Assembly: GCA_009841235.1 (NCBI GenBank)
Contig: VXMH01000023.1
Coordinates: 31,086-95,085, forward strand
DNA from: Caldilineaceae bacterium SB0661_bin_32
GTDB lineage: Bacteria > Chloroflexota > Anaerolineae > Caldilineales > Caldilineaceae
Direction of reading: 5' to 3'
DNA length: 64,000 nt
In this document: positions 9,481-17,391 of the stretch, in pieces
How the letters are laid out: every line of letters begins with the position of its first letter
Numbering within the stretch: position 1 is the first letter of the stretch
Translations under genes and position numbers: made by a program
The notes under the pieces: generated by a model
Seen by the model: the letters and a program-made list of their open reading frames with translations, nothing else
Databases searched by the model: none
Told to the model about the DNA's origin: nothing

Positions 9481-10509
9481 TCAAGCCGTCTCCAACGTCC
9501 AAGCTTCTTCGAGCATTTCGCGTTCAATTCGTCCTGAAACGATGTGGCAGCGCGTTGTATGGTCTCGCCCGGCTTCGACCATCTGCGGCTCTTCCTGCTG
9601 ACAGAGCTCTTCGGCAAAGGGGCAGCGCGGATGGAATGTGCATCCACTGGGCAGATGAACGGCATCCGGCACGGTGCCCGGAATCGTGGAAATCGGCTTA
9701 TCGATGTCGACGCGCAGGGTGGAAGCGATAAGCCCCTGGGTGTAGGGATGGCGCGGATTCGAGAAAATCTCAGCTACGGGTCCCTGTTCGACGACGCGCC
9801 CGGCGTACATGACGATCACACGTTCGCACAGTTCGGCGACGACGCCGAGGTCGTGGGTGATGAACAGGCAGGCGGATCCGGCCGATTTCACGCGCAGGCG
9901 GATGAGATCGAGGACCTGGGCCTGCACGGTCACGTCCAGGCCGGTGGTCGGTTCGTCTGCGATCAGGAGGAGCGGGTTGGCGCTGAGCGCCATGGCAACC
10001 ATGACACGTTGGCACATGCCGCCGGAAAGCTCATGGGGGTAGGCGCTGGCGCGGCGGTCGGGGTCAGCGATTTCGACGGCCCTCATCATTTCAACCGCCT
10101 GGTTTTCGGCAACGCTGCGGGAGCAGCCTTCGCGCAGCTGGATGACGCGGCTGATCTGGTCGCCGACAGTGAAGAGGGGGTTCAGGGCGGCGCGCGGTTC
10201 CTGGAAGATCATGGAGATTTTGCGGCCGCGTACGGTCTGCATTTCTGCTTCGCTGCAGGACATCAGGTCCTGCCCATCCAGCCAGACTTCGCCTTCGACG
10301 ATTCTGCCGGGCGCCTTTACGAGGCGGATGATGGACTGTGCGGTCACGGATTTTCCGGAGCCGCTCTCGCCGACCAGCCCGGTTATTTCGCCGCGATTGA
10401 GCTTATAGGACACGCTGTTGACCGCCTTGACCACGCCTTCATAGGTGTAGAAGTAGGTGTGCAGCCCTCTGACTTCGAGAAGGGTGTCCGAATTCCGAAC
10501 TTCAATCAT
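9481..10509 (-). CDS. oligopeptide/dipeptide ABC transporter ATP-binding protein (DppD/OppD-like)
   Basis: 342-aa ATPase partner of the downstream DppF-like protein. Walker A is GESGSGKSV (about residues 49-57), the signature is LSGGMCQR (about 157) and Walker B is [12 protein letters not shown] (about 177), with the C-terminal [14 protein letters not shown] extension of the OppD branch. The Met-Cys in the signature loop replaces the more usual Gln residues but is tolerated in this family. Its ATG at 10509 follows the stop of the DppC-like permease by only 3 bp, so the two are translationally coupled. Confidence 0.93.
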   Translation of the reverse strand: MIEVRNSDTLLEVRGLHTYFYTYEGVVKAVNSVSYKLNRGEITGLVGESGSGKSVTAQSIIRLVKAPGRIVEGEVWLDGQDLMSCSEAEMQTVRGRKISMIFQEPRAALNPLFTVGDQISRVIQLREGCSRSVAENQAVEMMRAVEIADPDRRASAYPHELSGGMCQRVMVAMALSANPLLLIADEPTTGLDVTVQAQVLDLIRLRVKSAGSACLFITHDLGVVAELCERVIVMYAGRVVEQGPVAEIFSNPRHPYTQGLIASTLRVDIDKPISTIPGTVPDAVHLPSGCTFHPRCPFAEELCQQEEPQMVEAGRDHTTRCHIVSGRIEREMLEEAWTLETA

Positions 10510-10512
10510 CGC

Positions 10513-11406
10513 TTACATTTCCATGCGCTTGGGATCGAAGATGTCCCTCAGTCCTTCAGATAACAGGTTGAAGCCGAGAACGGCGAGCATGGCGGTCAGA
10601 CCCGGGAAGAAGGAGATCCACCACTCGCCGCTGACGATACCGCCGACGCCGTCATTGATCATCGAGCCCCACTCAGGCGTCGGAATGGGCACGCCCAGGC
10701 CGATGAAACTGAGGCTGGCGGCGACCAGGATTGCCCAGCCGGCATTGAGGGGGGCCTGGGCAAGAACGGGGTCGAGACAGTTGGGAATGAGATGTCGAAA
10801 TATGAGCCGGTGGGATGGGTTGCCGACCGACCGCGCGGCCTCGGCATAGAAGCTTTCCTTCTTGCTCTTCATTTCGGCGCGGACGACGCGGAGGTAGGAG
10901 GGGAAGTTGATGAACGCGATGACGGCGATGACGAGCCAGATGCTTCTGCCCAGCGCGGCGACGACTGCCATGGCCAGTATGAGGGGCGGAAAGGCCTGGA
11001 AAGCGTCGAGGATGCGCATCAGGATATCATCGAAACGGCCGCTGAAGTAGCCGGTCAGCCCGCCGAGAGGGACGCCTATCGCGATGGCCATGAGCACTGA
11101 GGCGATGGCGATGAAGAAGTCGACGCGCGTTGCATAGATGACGCGGGAGTAGATATCCCATCCCACCTCGTCCGTACCGAAGAAGTGCCTGGCGCTGGGC
11201 GGCTCGAACTGTTCGTCCAGGTTGGTGATGACCGGGTCGTGTGTCGCCAGAAGCGGCGCGAATATGGCGATCAGGACGAAGAAGAGGATTATGGCGATGC
11301 CCACCATCGTCGACCAGTTGCGGCGCAGCTGGTAGAGGAATCGCTGCAGGCCCGGAGGCAGTTCCGTATCCAACCCCAGTTGCAAGGGTGTTCCCTGTGC
11401 ACTCAT
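10513..11406 (-). CDS. dipeptide/oligopeptide ABC transporter permease (DppC-like)
   Basis: 297-aa inner-membrane permease. A cytoplasmic N-terminus is followed by one TM helix (about residues 35-57), a periplasmic loop containing HFFGTDEVGWDIYSRVIYA, and then a five-helix BPD_transp_1 domain. The EAA loop that docks on the ATPases is seen around residue 195 (YAEAARSVGNPSHRLIFRH). The FFGTDxxGxDxxSR motif is diagnostic for the DppC/OppC subunit rather than DppB. The gene is 94 bp downstream of the partner permease. Confidence 0.93.
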   Translation of the reverse strand: MSAQGTPLQLGLDTELPPGLQRFLYQLRRNWSTMVGIAIILFFVLIAIFAPLLATHDPVITNLDEQFEPPSARHFFGTDEVGWDIYSRVIYATRVDFFIAIASVLMAIAIGVPLGGLTGYFSGRFDDILMRILDAFQAFPPLILAMAVVAALGRSIWLVIAVIAFINFPSYLRVVRAEMKSKKESFYAEAARSVGNPSHRLIFRHLIPNCLDPVLAQAPLNAGWAILVAASLSFIGLGVPIPTPEWGSMINDGVGGIVSGEWWISFFPGLTAMLAVLGFNLLSEGLRDIFDPKRMEM

Positions 11407-11500
11407 TTCTCAATCCCCGGTGTACCTATTCAAACTCGCAAACGCGAACAACTGCGGACTTTCGGAAAGCAGCCAGCAATCTGCAGGGACGGCAGAGAGG

Positions 11501-12514
11501 CTACGCGGTAATTCTTGGATCGATGACAAAGTAGAGAATATCGACGATCAGGAACACAAGGACGTAAAGTACCGCGGCGAGCAGGACAAAGCCCTGCACG
11601 GCGTTGTAGTCCTTGACGACGATCGATTCGAGCGCATAGCGTCCTATTCCCGGCCAGGAGAAGATTCTCTCGAGCACAACACTGCCGCCCAGCAGGTTAC
11701 CATAGACGAGTGCGACGAATGTCAAGGGAGCGAGGAGCGCATTGCGCAGTGCGTCACGAAAATAGATCTGGCGATCGGGCACGCCGTTGGCGCGGGCTGC
11801 CTGGATATACTCCGACCCAAGGACTTCCAGCATCGACGAGCGCATCAGGCGGGTGATGGGCGCGAGCGTAACCAGGGCCTGTGTTATGACAGGCAGGGCA
11901 AGGTGTTCTGCGCTCGAGGTAAATGCCTTCCAGTTGCCCGTGACCAGACTATCCACCAGGTAGAGGCCGGTGATTCGATCCGGCGGCGAAACGAGCAGAC
12001 CGATGCGACCGCTTGGCGGCGGGAAGATGCGCAACAGGAAGAACAGGACGTAGATCAGCAGGAGCCCCAGCCAGAAGGAAGGCACGGAGACGCCCAGAAG
12101 GGTGATGCCGCGGCTGATGTTGTCGATCCAGCTGTTTCTATAGACCGCCGACAGGACCCCGAGTGGAACGCCGAGCGCGAGGGCAAGCAGCAGGGCAGCG
12201 GTCGTCATTTCGAAGGTGGCGGGAAACCTCCGAATCAGGTCCTGGGCGACGGATTCCGAAGTAAACCAGGAGTCACCCAGATCCCCGCGCAACACGTTTC
12301 CCAGCCAGATGAAGTACTGTTCGTGCAAGGGTTTGTCAAGCCCCAGGCGTTTGGTGATCGCCTCGATCTCTTCCGGCGTTGTGTCGATCCCGACAAACAG
12401 GTAGACCGGATTGCCGGGAAGGACATGGGAGATGGTGAAGATGATGATAGAGACCCCTAAGAGAACAGGGATCAGTTGGAGCAGACGCTTGCCGACGTAT
12501 TGCAGCAGTCGCAT
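11501..12514 (-). CDS. dipeptide/oligopeptide ABC transporter permease (DppB-like)
   Basis: 337-aa permease of the DppB/OppB type. The N-terminal LLQYVGKRLLQLIPVLLGV membrane anchor and a long periplasmic segment are followed by a BPD_transp_1 domain with the EAA-like loop IQAARANGVPDRQIYFRDALRNA near residue 230. Its ATG at 12514 shares an A with the TAA stop of the NicX-like gene upstream (TAATG), so the metalloenzyme and the transporter are translationally coupled. That coupling is the best sequence evidence that this transporter feeds the NicX/M29-like enzymes. Confidence 0.93.
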   Translation of the reverse strand: MRLLQYVGKRLLQLIPVLLGVSIIIFTISHVLPGNPVYLFVGIDTTPEEIEAITKRLGLDKPLHEQYFIWLGNVLRGDLGDSWFTSESVAQDLIRRFPATFEMTTAALLLALALGVPLGVLSAVYRNSWIDNISRGITLLGVSVPSFWLGLLLIYVLFFLLRIFPPPSGRIGLLVSPPDRITGLYLVDSLVTGNWKAFTSSAEHLALPVITQALVTLAPITRLMRSSMLEVLGSEYIQAARANGVPDRQIYFRDALRNALLAPLTFVALVYGNLLGGSVVLERIFSWPGIGRYALESIVVKDYNAVQGFVLLAAVLYVLVFLIVDILYFVIDPRITA

Positions 12515-13518
12515 TACTTGAGGTTCTCCGGAACTATCACACCGTTTTCCACGACAACCTGGCCGTCAATGTAGATTTCGTGGTCGAGGCAGCAGAAGTC
12601 CCAGTGCGACTCGACGTCGTTATCGCCGCCGACCGGCCAGAAGATGTTGCGGCCAAAGGCGATGAGGAAGTTGGCGTAATAGGCCTCGGAGTCCATGCCG
12701 ATGACATTCCAGTCGGCGCGGTGTTCGGTGCCCCAGCCTACGTGGGCGAGCTCGTAGGAGCGGGGATCGTTCCACTGGGCGAACCACTCTTCGACGAGTC
12801 GGGCCTCCGTGCCTCCTTCAAACTTTACGATGCGGCCTTCGCGAACGGTGAGCTTTACCGGTTCTGTGGAGTGCCGGCGGAACTTGAGGAAGACTGTTCC
12901 GGGGTCCACCACGATTGTGCCGTCGCCCTGGCCGGGGGCGGCGAAGAAGGTTACCAGTCCCTGAGGCCAGTGATCCCACTTGCCCGGTTCATCTGCCAGG
13001 CTGTAGAGGGTGTAGGCCTCGCGGCCCTCCTTGTTGACTACAAAATCGGTACCGTTCCTGGATGTGATGCGCATCTCCTTTGCGGCCGACAGTACGGGAA
13101 CGCCGGCGCGGCCGCGATTGCGTACGTCGGCGTTTGGGGAGAGTCTGCGCAGAACGTCGATCGGTTCGACCACCATCAGCGCGCGCGTTCCTGACTGACG
13201 CGCTTCGTCGTGGGCGCGCGAATAGAGCCACTGCACTTGTGACATGCCGATCACCAGGTCGGCGGCTTTCCAGGCATCGCGAATGTAGGCTGACGAGATT
13301 TCGGGCAGAGTAGACGGGACGGTCATCTGGATGACTTCGGCGCCGATCTCCTGCCCGGCCGCCATGAAGGCTGCAGGGTACGTCGGGTTGAAGCGGGTGT
13401 CGGTGAAGAGCAGCAGCGTCTCATCGGAGGTGAGTTTGCACCCTTCCAGCACTTCGCGGAACAGTCCGACGATCTCTGTAGCAGCATGGTAGGATACGGC
13501 GAAATCCTGCATACGCAT
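12514..13518 (-). CDS. NicX / M29 aminopeptidase-like metalloenzyme, paralog 1
   Basis: 334-aa protein of the family that contains 2,5-dihydroxypyridine 5,6-dioxygenase (NicX) and that databases often label leucyl aminopeptidase because it shares the M29 fold. In NicX, iron is held by two His and one Asp, the last two in an HxD motif. Here HWD is at residues 305-307, and an upstream AHVGWGTEHR block near 258 supplies further His. The ATG at 13518 is preceded by GAGGAG. Its stop overlaps the permease start. It has two paralogs directly upstream. Whether it opens a pyridine ring or cleaves a peptide cannot be decided from sequence. Confidence 0.75.
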   Translation of the reverse strand: MRMQDFAVSYHAATEIVGLFREVLEGCKLTSDETLLLFTDTRFNPTYPAAFMAAGQEIGAEVIQMTVPSTLPEISSAYIRDAWKAADLVIGMSQVQWLYSRAHDEARQSGTRALMVVEPIDVLRRLSPNADVRNRGRAGVPVLSAAKEMRITSRNGTDFVVNKEGREAYTLYSLADEPGKWDHWPQGLVTFFAAPGQGDGTIVVDPGTVFLKFRRHSTEPVKLTVREGRIVKFEGGTEARLVEEWFAQWNDPRSYELAHVGWGTEHRADWNVIGMDSEAYYANFLIAFGRNIFWPVGGDNDVESHWDFCCLDHEIYIDGQVVVENGVIVPENLK

Positions 13519-13589
13519 GGATTGACTCCTCTCTGGCTATTTTCTTGGCAAACGGGCCGCGCATGGCGGCAGGAATCCGGCAAACTCTT

Positions 13590-14678
13590 CTACTTCAGTC
13601 CGTCGGCAACGATCTTGCCCGCTTTCACTATGAGCTCGTCATCGAGATAGAGGTCATGCCGCAGGAGGCAGCCGCCGGCATGCGAAGGCATCGGCCAGGC
13701 GATCGATGGGCGGTTCTGGCCATGGAGGCCATTGTAGGGGGCGAGCGTGGAGAAGATGTTCATGCCAAGGTGCAGCATGATACAGCCGTAATAGCTCTCC
13801 CACTCGGCGGTGTTCCAGCCGGGACCGCCCCAGGCGGCGCTCTGATGGGTGCCCCAGCCGATATGTGCGATTCGATAGAATTCGGGGCGTTTCAGTCCGG
13901 CCAGGTAGTCCTCGAAGCGGCGGGCGACCCAGCCACCTTCGATGCGGACGATTTTGCCGTTCTCGAAGTGGGTAACGACCTGTTCCGGGAGGAGCGCGCT
14001 GTAGGAGCCGAGCAGTTCGCCGAGCGAATCTTCGGCGTCCCAGACCACCTTGCCGTTGGCGGAATCTTCGACGGGCGCGGTGGCGACCAGGCCGAAGCCG
14101 AAGTTGTCCCAGCGGCCGGGTTCGTCGACGATACCGACCTGGCAGTGGCCGATACGCCCTTCGACGCTGAGCGTCAGATCGGTGCCGGCCTCGGAGGTGA
14201 TGCGCAGGGATTTGGCCTCCTGCATGCGGACGGCGCCGGCGCGCGTGCGGTCGATCATGGGCTGGGTCGGGAACAGCTTGCGCAGGTGCGTTTCGGAGCC
14301 GCCGACGGAGCAGTCCCACCAGCGGGTGCCGCTCATGATGATCTCTTCGAAGACGGGCGTGTACATGCCGATGTCGGCTACGGCGCCTTTGGCCGTGGTC
14401 GGACGAACGACGACGTCGGCCGACTTGAGGATGTCGGCGACAAAGGAGCCGTCCTGCACGGGGTTGGCAAAGCTGGTCCCCTGGGTGCGCCCTGACATGA
14501 TGACGCGAACCCAATCGGCGCCAAGGATGTCGAGGGCATCGCCATAGGCGCGCATGGCGCGTTCATCGTAGACGTGTGAACTCAAGAGGGCGGCGCGTGT
14601 GCCGTCTCCAATCTTGCTCAGCGCCAACGCCTCAGCGAGCAGTTGGGCAAAGCTATTGGTTTTTTCTGAAGTCGTCAT
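13590..14678 (-). CDS. NicX / M29 aminopeptidase-like protein, paralog 2, altered metal site
   Basis: 362-aa paralog of the flanking genes, about 28 residues longer. The C-terminal block aligns without gaps with the paralogs, but the HxD motif is HAG here (residues 333-335), so the acidic metal ligand is replaced by Gly. The upstream block reads AHIGWGTHQSAAW instead of AHVGWGTEHR, so a second His is also out of register. A good GGAGGAG ribosome-binding site precedes the ATG at 14678 and the frame is intact, so it is not a decaying pseudogene. It may have a different metal requirement, be a structural partner of its paralogs, or act on another substrate. Confidence 0.7.
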   Translation of the reverse strand: MTTSEKTNSFAQLLAEALALSKIGDGTRAALLSSHVYDERAMRAYGDALDILGADWVRVIMSGRTQGTSFANPVQDGSFVADILKSADVVVRPTTAKGAVADIGMYTPVFEEIIMSGTRWWDCSVGGSETHLRKLFPTQPMIDRTRAGAVRMQEAKSLRITSEAGTDLTLSVEGRIGHCQVGIVDEPGRWDNFGFGLVATAPVEDSANGKVVWDAEDSLGELLGSYSALLPEQVVTHFENGKIVRIEGGWVARRFEDYLAGLKRPEFYRIAHIGWGTHQSAAWGGPGWNTAEWESYYGCIMLHLGMNIFSTLAPYNGLHGQNRPSIAWPMPSHAGGCLLRHDLYLDDELIVKAGKIVADGLK

Positions 14679-14738
14679 GCTCTGGCTCCTCCGTTCGAGC
14701 GCTGGCCGTACTACAGGTGGTGTGAAATCTGTTGAGCT

Positions 14739-15743
14739 CTACCGCAGGTACTCGGGTACGATCTCTTCGTCTTCATTGACGATCAGCTCGCCGTCCAGGT
14801 AAAGGTTTTTGTGGCGACAGCAGAGGTCGATGTGAGCCCTTGTGTAGTTCGTGCCGCCGAGACCGGAGTGTTCGTGAGCGGCGTTGAAGATGTTACGGCC
14901 CGGAGAGACCATGACTGTGCCGTACAGGCTTTCGGAATCCATGCCGACGACGTTCCAGAGGGCACGGTGCTCGGTACCCCAACCGGCATGGGCGAAGCGG
15001 AAGGCATCCGGGTCGTCGAAGGAGCTGAGGTAGTCGCGCAGGAGCTGCGCGTCGAGGCCGCCTTCGATGCTGGTGATGAGGCCTTTCTCCAGAGTCATGC
15101 GGATCTCTGAGACGGTATGCCTGCGCTGCTGCAGGATCACGTCTCCGGCGCGCACGATGTAGGTGCCCTGGGCTGTGTCTTCGAGAGGACCTGTCGCCAC
15201 GAGCCCGGCCGGCCAGTGGTCCCAGCGGCCGGGCTGGTCGGCGAGCCCCACCTGTGCGTGTCCCTTGCGCCCGTCTTTGCGGAGGGTGAAGTCGGAGCCG
15301 GCGGAGTCGGTGACGCGGATCTCACTGGCTTCAGCCATACGCTTGGCGCCGGCGTAAGTACGCCGGATTACGTCCTCGTTGGGGAACATTCGCTTCAGGT
15401 TTGCAACCGGTTCGTGCACCATGAGGGTACGGGTGCCGGAGGCGAGCGCTTCGTTGTGGGCGTCGGTATAGAGCCAGGGAATTGAGGTCATTGCGACGAC
15501 CATGTCGGCGGATTTCCAGGCGTCAAGAACAAGCTGGGCCGAGATTTCGGCGTCGGAGGGGGCGGTGATTGTAAATACTTCCGCGCCCAGGGAAGTGGCC
15601 GCGGCCATCATTGCACCGGGGTATTCCGGGAATGCAAACTGCGCGTCGGTGAAGGCAAGAACTACTTCGCCTTTCTTTACGTTACACAGGCGAAGATGCT
15701 CGGTAAACAGGCCAACGAGATCGGTGCCCTTCATTCCAGTCAC
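14739..15743 (-). CDS. NicX / M29 aminopeptidase-like metalloenzyme, paralog 3
   Basis: 334-aa paralog with the same length as paralog 1. The metal-site motif is HID at residues 304-306, and the upstream block is AHAGWGTEHRALW, both matching paralog 1. The start is probably the GTG at 15743, six bases after AAAGGAA; an in-frame ATG three codons later is an alternative. It is the first gene of the long minus-strand run. Its upstream region carries a hairpin and a tandem 11-bp repeat, likely the main control region of the cluster. Confidence 0.75.
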   Translation of the reverse strand: MTGMKGTDLVGLFTEHLRLCNVKKGEVVLAFTDAQFAFPEYPGAMMAAATSLGAEVFTITAPSDAEISAQLVLDAWKSADMVVAMTSIPWLYTDAHNEALASGTRTLMVHEPVANLKRMFPNEDVIRRTYAGAKRMAEASEIRVTDSAGSDFTLRKDGRKGHAQVGLADQPGRWDHWPAGLVATGPLEDTAQGTYIVRAGDVILQQRRHTVSEIRMTLEKGLITSIEGGLDAQLLRDYLSSFDDPDAFRFAHAGWGTEHRALWNVVGMDSESLYGTVMVSPGRNIFNAAHEHSGLGGTNYTRAHIDLCCRHKNLYLDGELIVNEDEEIVPEYLR

Positions 15744-15757
15744 CTCAGTTCCTTTCG

Positions 15758-15809
15758 GGGCGTCATTTGACGCCCTGGTACGACTCGGATGGTATGAAGA
15801 TGGTATGAA
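15758..15809 (-). promoter_or_regulatory. candidate control region of the transport/hydrolase cluster
   Basis: Just upstream of the first cluster gene lies a hairpin with arms GGGCGTC and GACGCCC (15758-15775, 4-nt loop), ending about eight bases before the ribosome-binding site. Immediately beyond it the 11-mer GATGGTATGAA is repeated perfectly head-to-tail (15788-15798 and 15799-15809). An 11-bp period is one helical turn, as expected for cooperative binding of a regulator to one face of DNA. No convincing -35/-10 pair could be placed on the minus strand, so the promoter itself is unassigned. Confidence 0.4.
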
Positions 15810-16314
15810 TTACAGTGGTCGCTTTTGCAGCTATACGACCTGCAAACTGTAACGGGTGGTTCAGTATGTAGAATCAGCTTACACTGAAAGATGATGGCCA
15901 GCCATGATGGTCAGCCGCAAGCTGTTTGCTGCCAGTTCGTGTACAGGGCGCCGGTTGGGAAGTGTCGACTCTTCGGGCTTTACCAGGTGGTCATAACCGG
16001 GCGGTTGCTCAGTCTGCGCGCTGCTGTCCTGGAGTGACATTGCCTGAGTCGGGAGGTATATCACGGATATTTGGAACAATTTTAGCCAAATCGCTCCTTC
16101 TGTCAAATGCAGTTCTGCAGCTCTCCGGACGCCCAACCGGAGATTCCCTGTAACCTTTGCCCGCAACTCCCTTGGGACCTGGCTTGTGATCACAATGTTG
16201 CGGCGGCAGAGGGCCGAGCCAGAACTTTCTCCCCGCTATGCAAGCACGCGTGTAAAGGGATACAGGTCGAATTGGCCTGGTTGCTGCAACGTTTTGCGGT
16301 ACGCCGCTCGTTGA
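15810..16314. other. intergenic region without a supported gene
   Basis: About 505 bp between the first cluster gene and the Gfo/Idh gene. A 104-codon minus-strand frame exists (15879-16193) but has no ribosome-binding site and no recognisable domain. A near-duplicate ATGATGG(C/T)CAGCC occurs twice at 15891-15915. I see no tRNA-like fold or terminator. Confidence 0.5.
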
Positions 16315-17349
16315 CTAACCCACCAGTGTCTGTCTCAATGCTTCGATCAGCCCCGGCTGAAGTTCGCTGGCCAGGGTTTCCTCGCGGCGGTTGAGCCCGC
16401 TCATGTAGGCCTTCAGCAGAATGTGAAAGTCGAGCAGGGCAGCGTCGAGGTTGAGAGGATGAAGCCGGCGGTCGTCTTCGAGCCAGTCGAAGGCGGCTTC
16501 GGTCATGGCGGCCTGGCCGAGGATGTCCTCGTCGGGGTAGTTGTGGCTGCCGCGTTCGCGCTTGCCGCTGATTGAGGTCTCCCAGCCCCACATGCTCCAG
16601 TGGACGTAGCCGTCTGTGCCGTAGACGGTCACCTGTTTGTGCACGTTTACGCGTTCATCACCGGCCAGGACGTAGGGGCCGTTTGTGCCGCAGCGCAGCA
16701 ATGTGCTCGCCGCGTCGCCGTAGCGAACTGCCGCCAGGGTTGCGTCGGGCGCGTAGTGCTGCTTGCGGCCTACTGCAAGGCCGTCTCCGCCAGAGATTTG
16801 GGCAAAGATGCCGGTCGGTTCTCCCTGGGGATGGAAGGCGGCGACCGACTGCAGCACGTGGGTGCCCTGGTAGGCCATGTTCATGCGGGCGCTGGCGTCG
16901 ATCAGGCGGACGGTGCCTATGGTTCCGTCTGCGACCAGGGCTTGCAGCTGGCTGCGACGCGGGTGGAAATGGAGTTGATGGTTGATTGCGACTTTCACTT
17001 TGGCAGTGTCCGCAAATTTGCGGATCGCCAGATAGTCTTCGGCCTGAATGGCGAGGGGCTTTTCGATGATCAGCGCGCCGACGCCGGCGGCTTCGGCGGC
17101 CTGCATGACTTCGAGGCGGACGTCGGGCGGCGTGTTGACGTGGACGAGGTCCGGTTTTTCGCGTTCGAACATCTCGCGGTAGTCGATGTAGCGGGCGTCG
17201 ACGTTCCAGCGCTGGCCGAAGGCGTCGAGGTTGTCGCGGTTACGGGTGGCGATGCAGGCCAGTGTGCCGCGGGGGATATGGGCGTAGGCGTCGGCGTGGC
17301 CGTTGGCGCGGCCGCCGCTTACGCCGATGATGCCGCATTTGTAGGTCAA
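16315..17349 (-). CDS. Gfo/Idh/MocA family oxidoreductase
   Basis: 344-aa NAD(P)-dependent dehydrogenase. The N-terminal Rossmann fold starts with CGIIGVSGGRANGHADAY, a variant of GxGxxG. The EKPLAI motif that binds the nicotinamide and substrate is near residue 97, and the following NHQLHFHP region carries the usual catalytic-domain entry. Likely substrates are sugars, inositols or sugar acids. The start is a TTG at 17349 with AGGGGG nine bases upstream. The gene follows recQ by 42 bp on the same strand but has no obvious functional link to it. Confidence 0.87.
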   Translation of the reverse strand: MTYKCGIIGVSGGRANGHADAYAHIPRGTLACIATRNRDNLDAFGQRWNVDARYIDYREMFEREKPDLVHVNTPPDVRLEVMQAAEAAGVGALIIEKPLAIQAEDYLAIRKFADTAKVKVAINHQLHFHPRRSQLQALVADGTIGTVRLIDASARMNMAYQGTHVLQSVAAFHPQGEPTGIFAQISGGDGLAVGRKQHYAPDATLAAVRYGDAASTLLRCGTNGPYVLAGDERVNVHKQVTVYGTDGYVHWSMWGWETSISGKRERGSHNYPDEDILGQAAMTEAAFDWLEDDRRLHPLNLDAALLDFHILLKAYMSGLNRREETLASELQPGLIEALRQTLVG

Positions 17350-17391
17350 GTTTTCGTACCCCCTAATTGAAAAGGAATCATCTTCATTCCT

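Noticed and set aside
11420..12460. 346-codon plus-strand frame
   Set aside because: Opposite the DppB-like permease and rich in Gln/Asp/Arg with no hydrophobic core.
15879..16193. 104-codon minus-strand frame in the gap before the Gfo/Idh gene
   Set aside because: No ribosome-binding site, no recognisable fold; ordinary length for chance in this composition.
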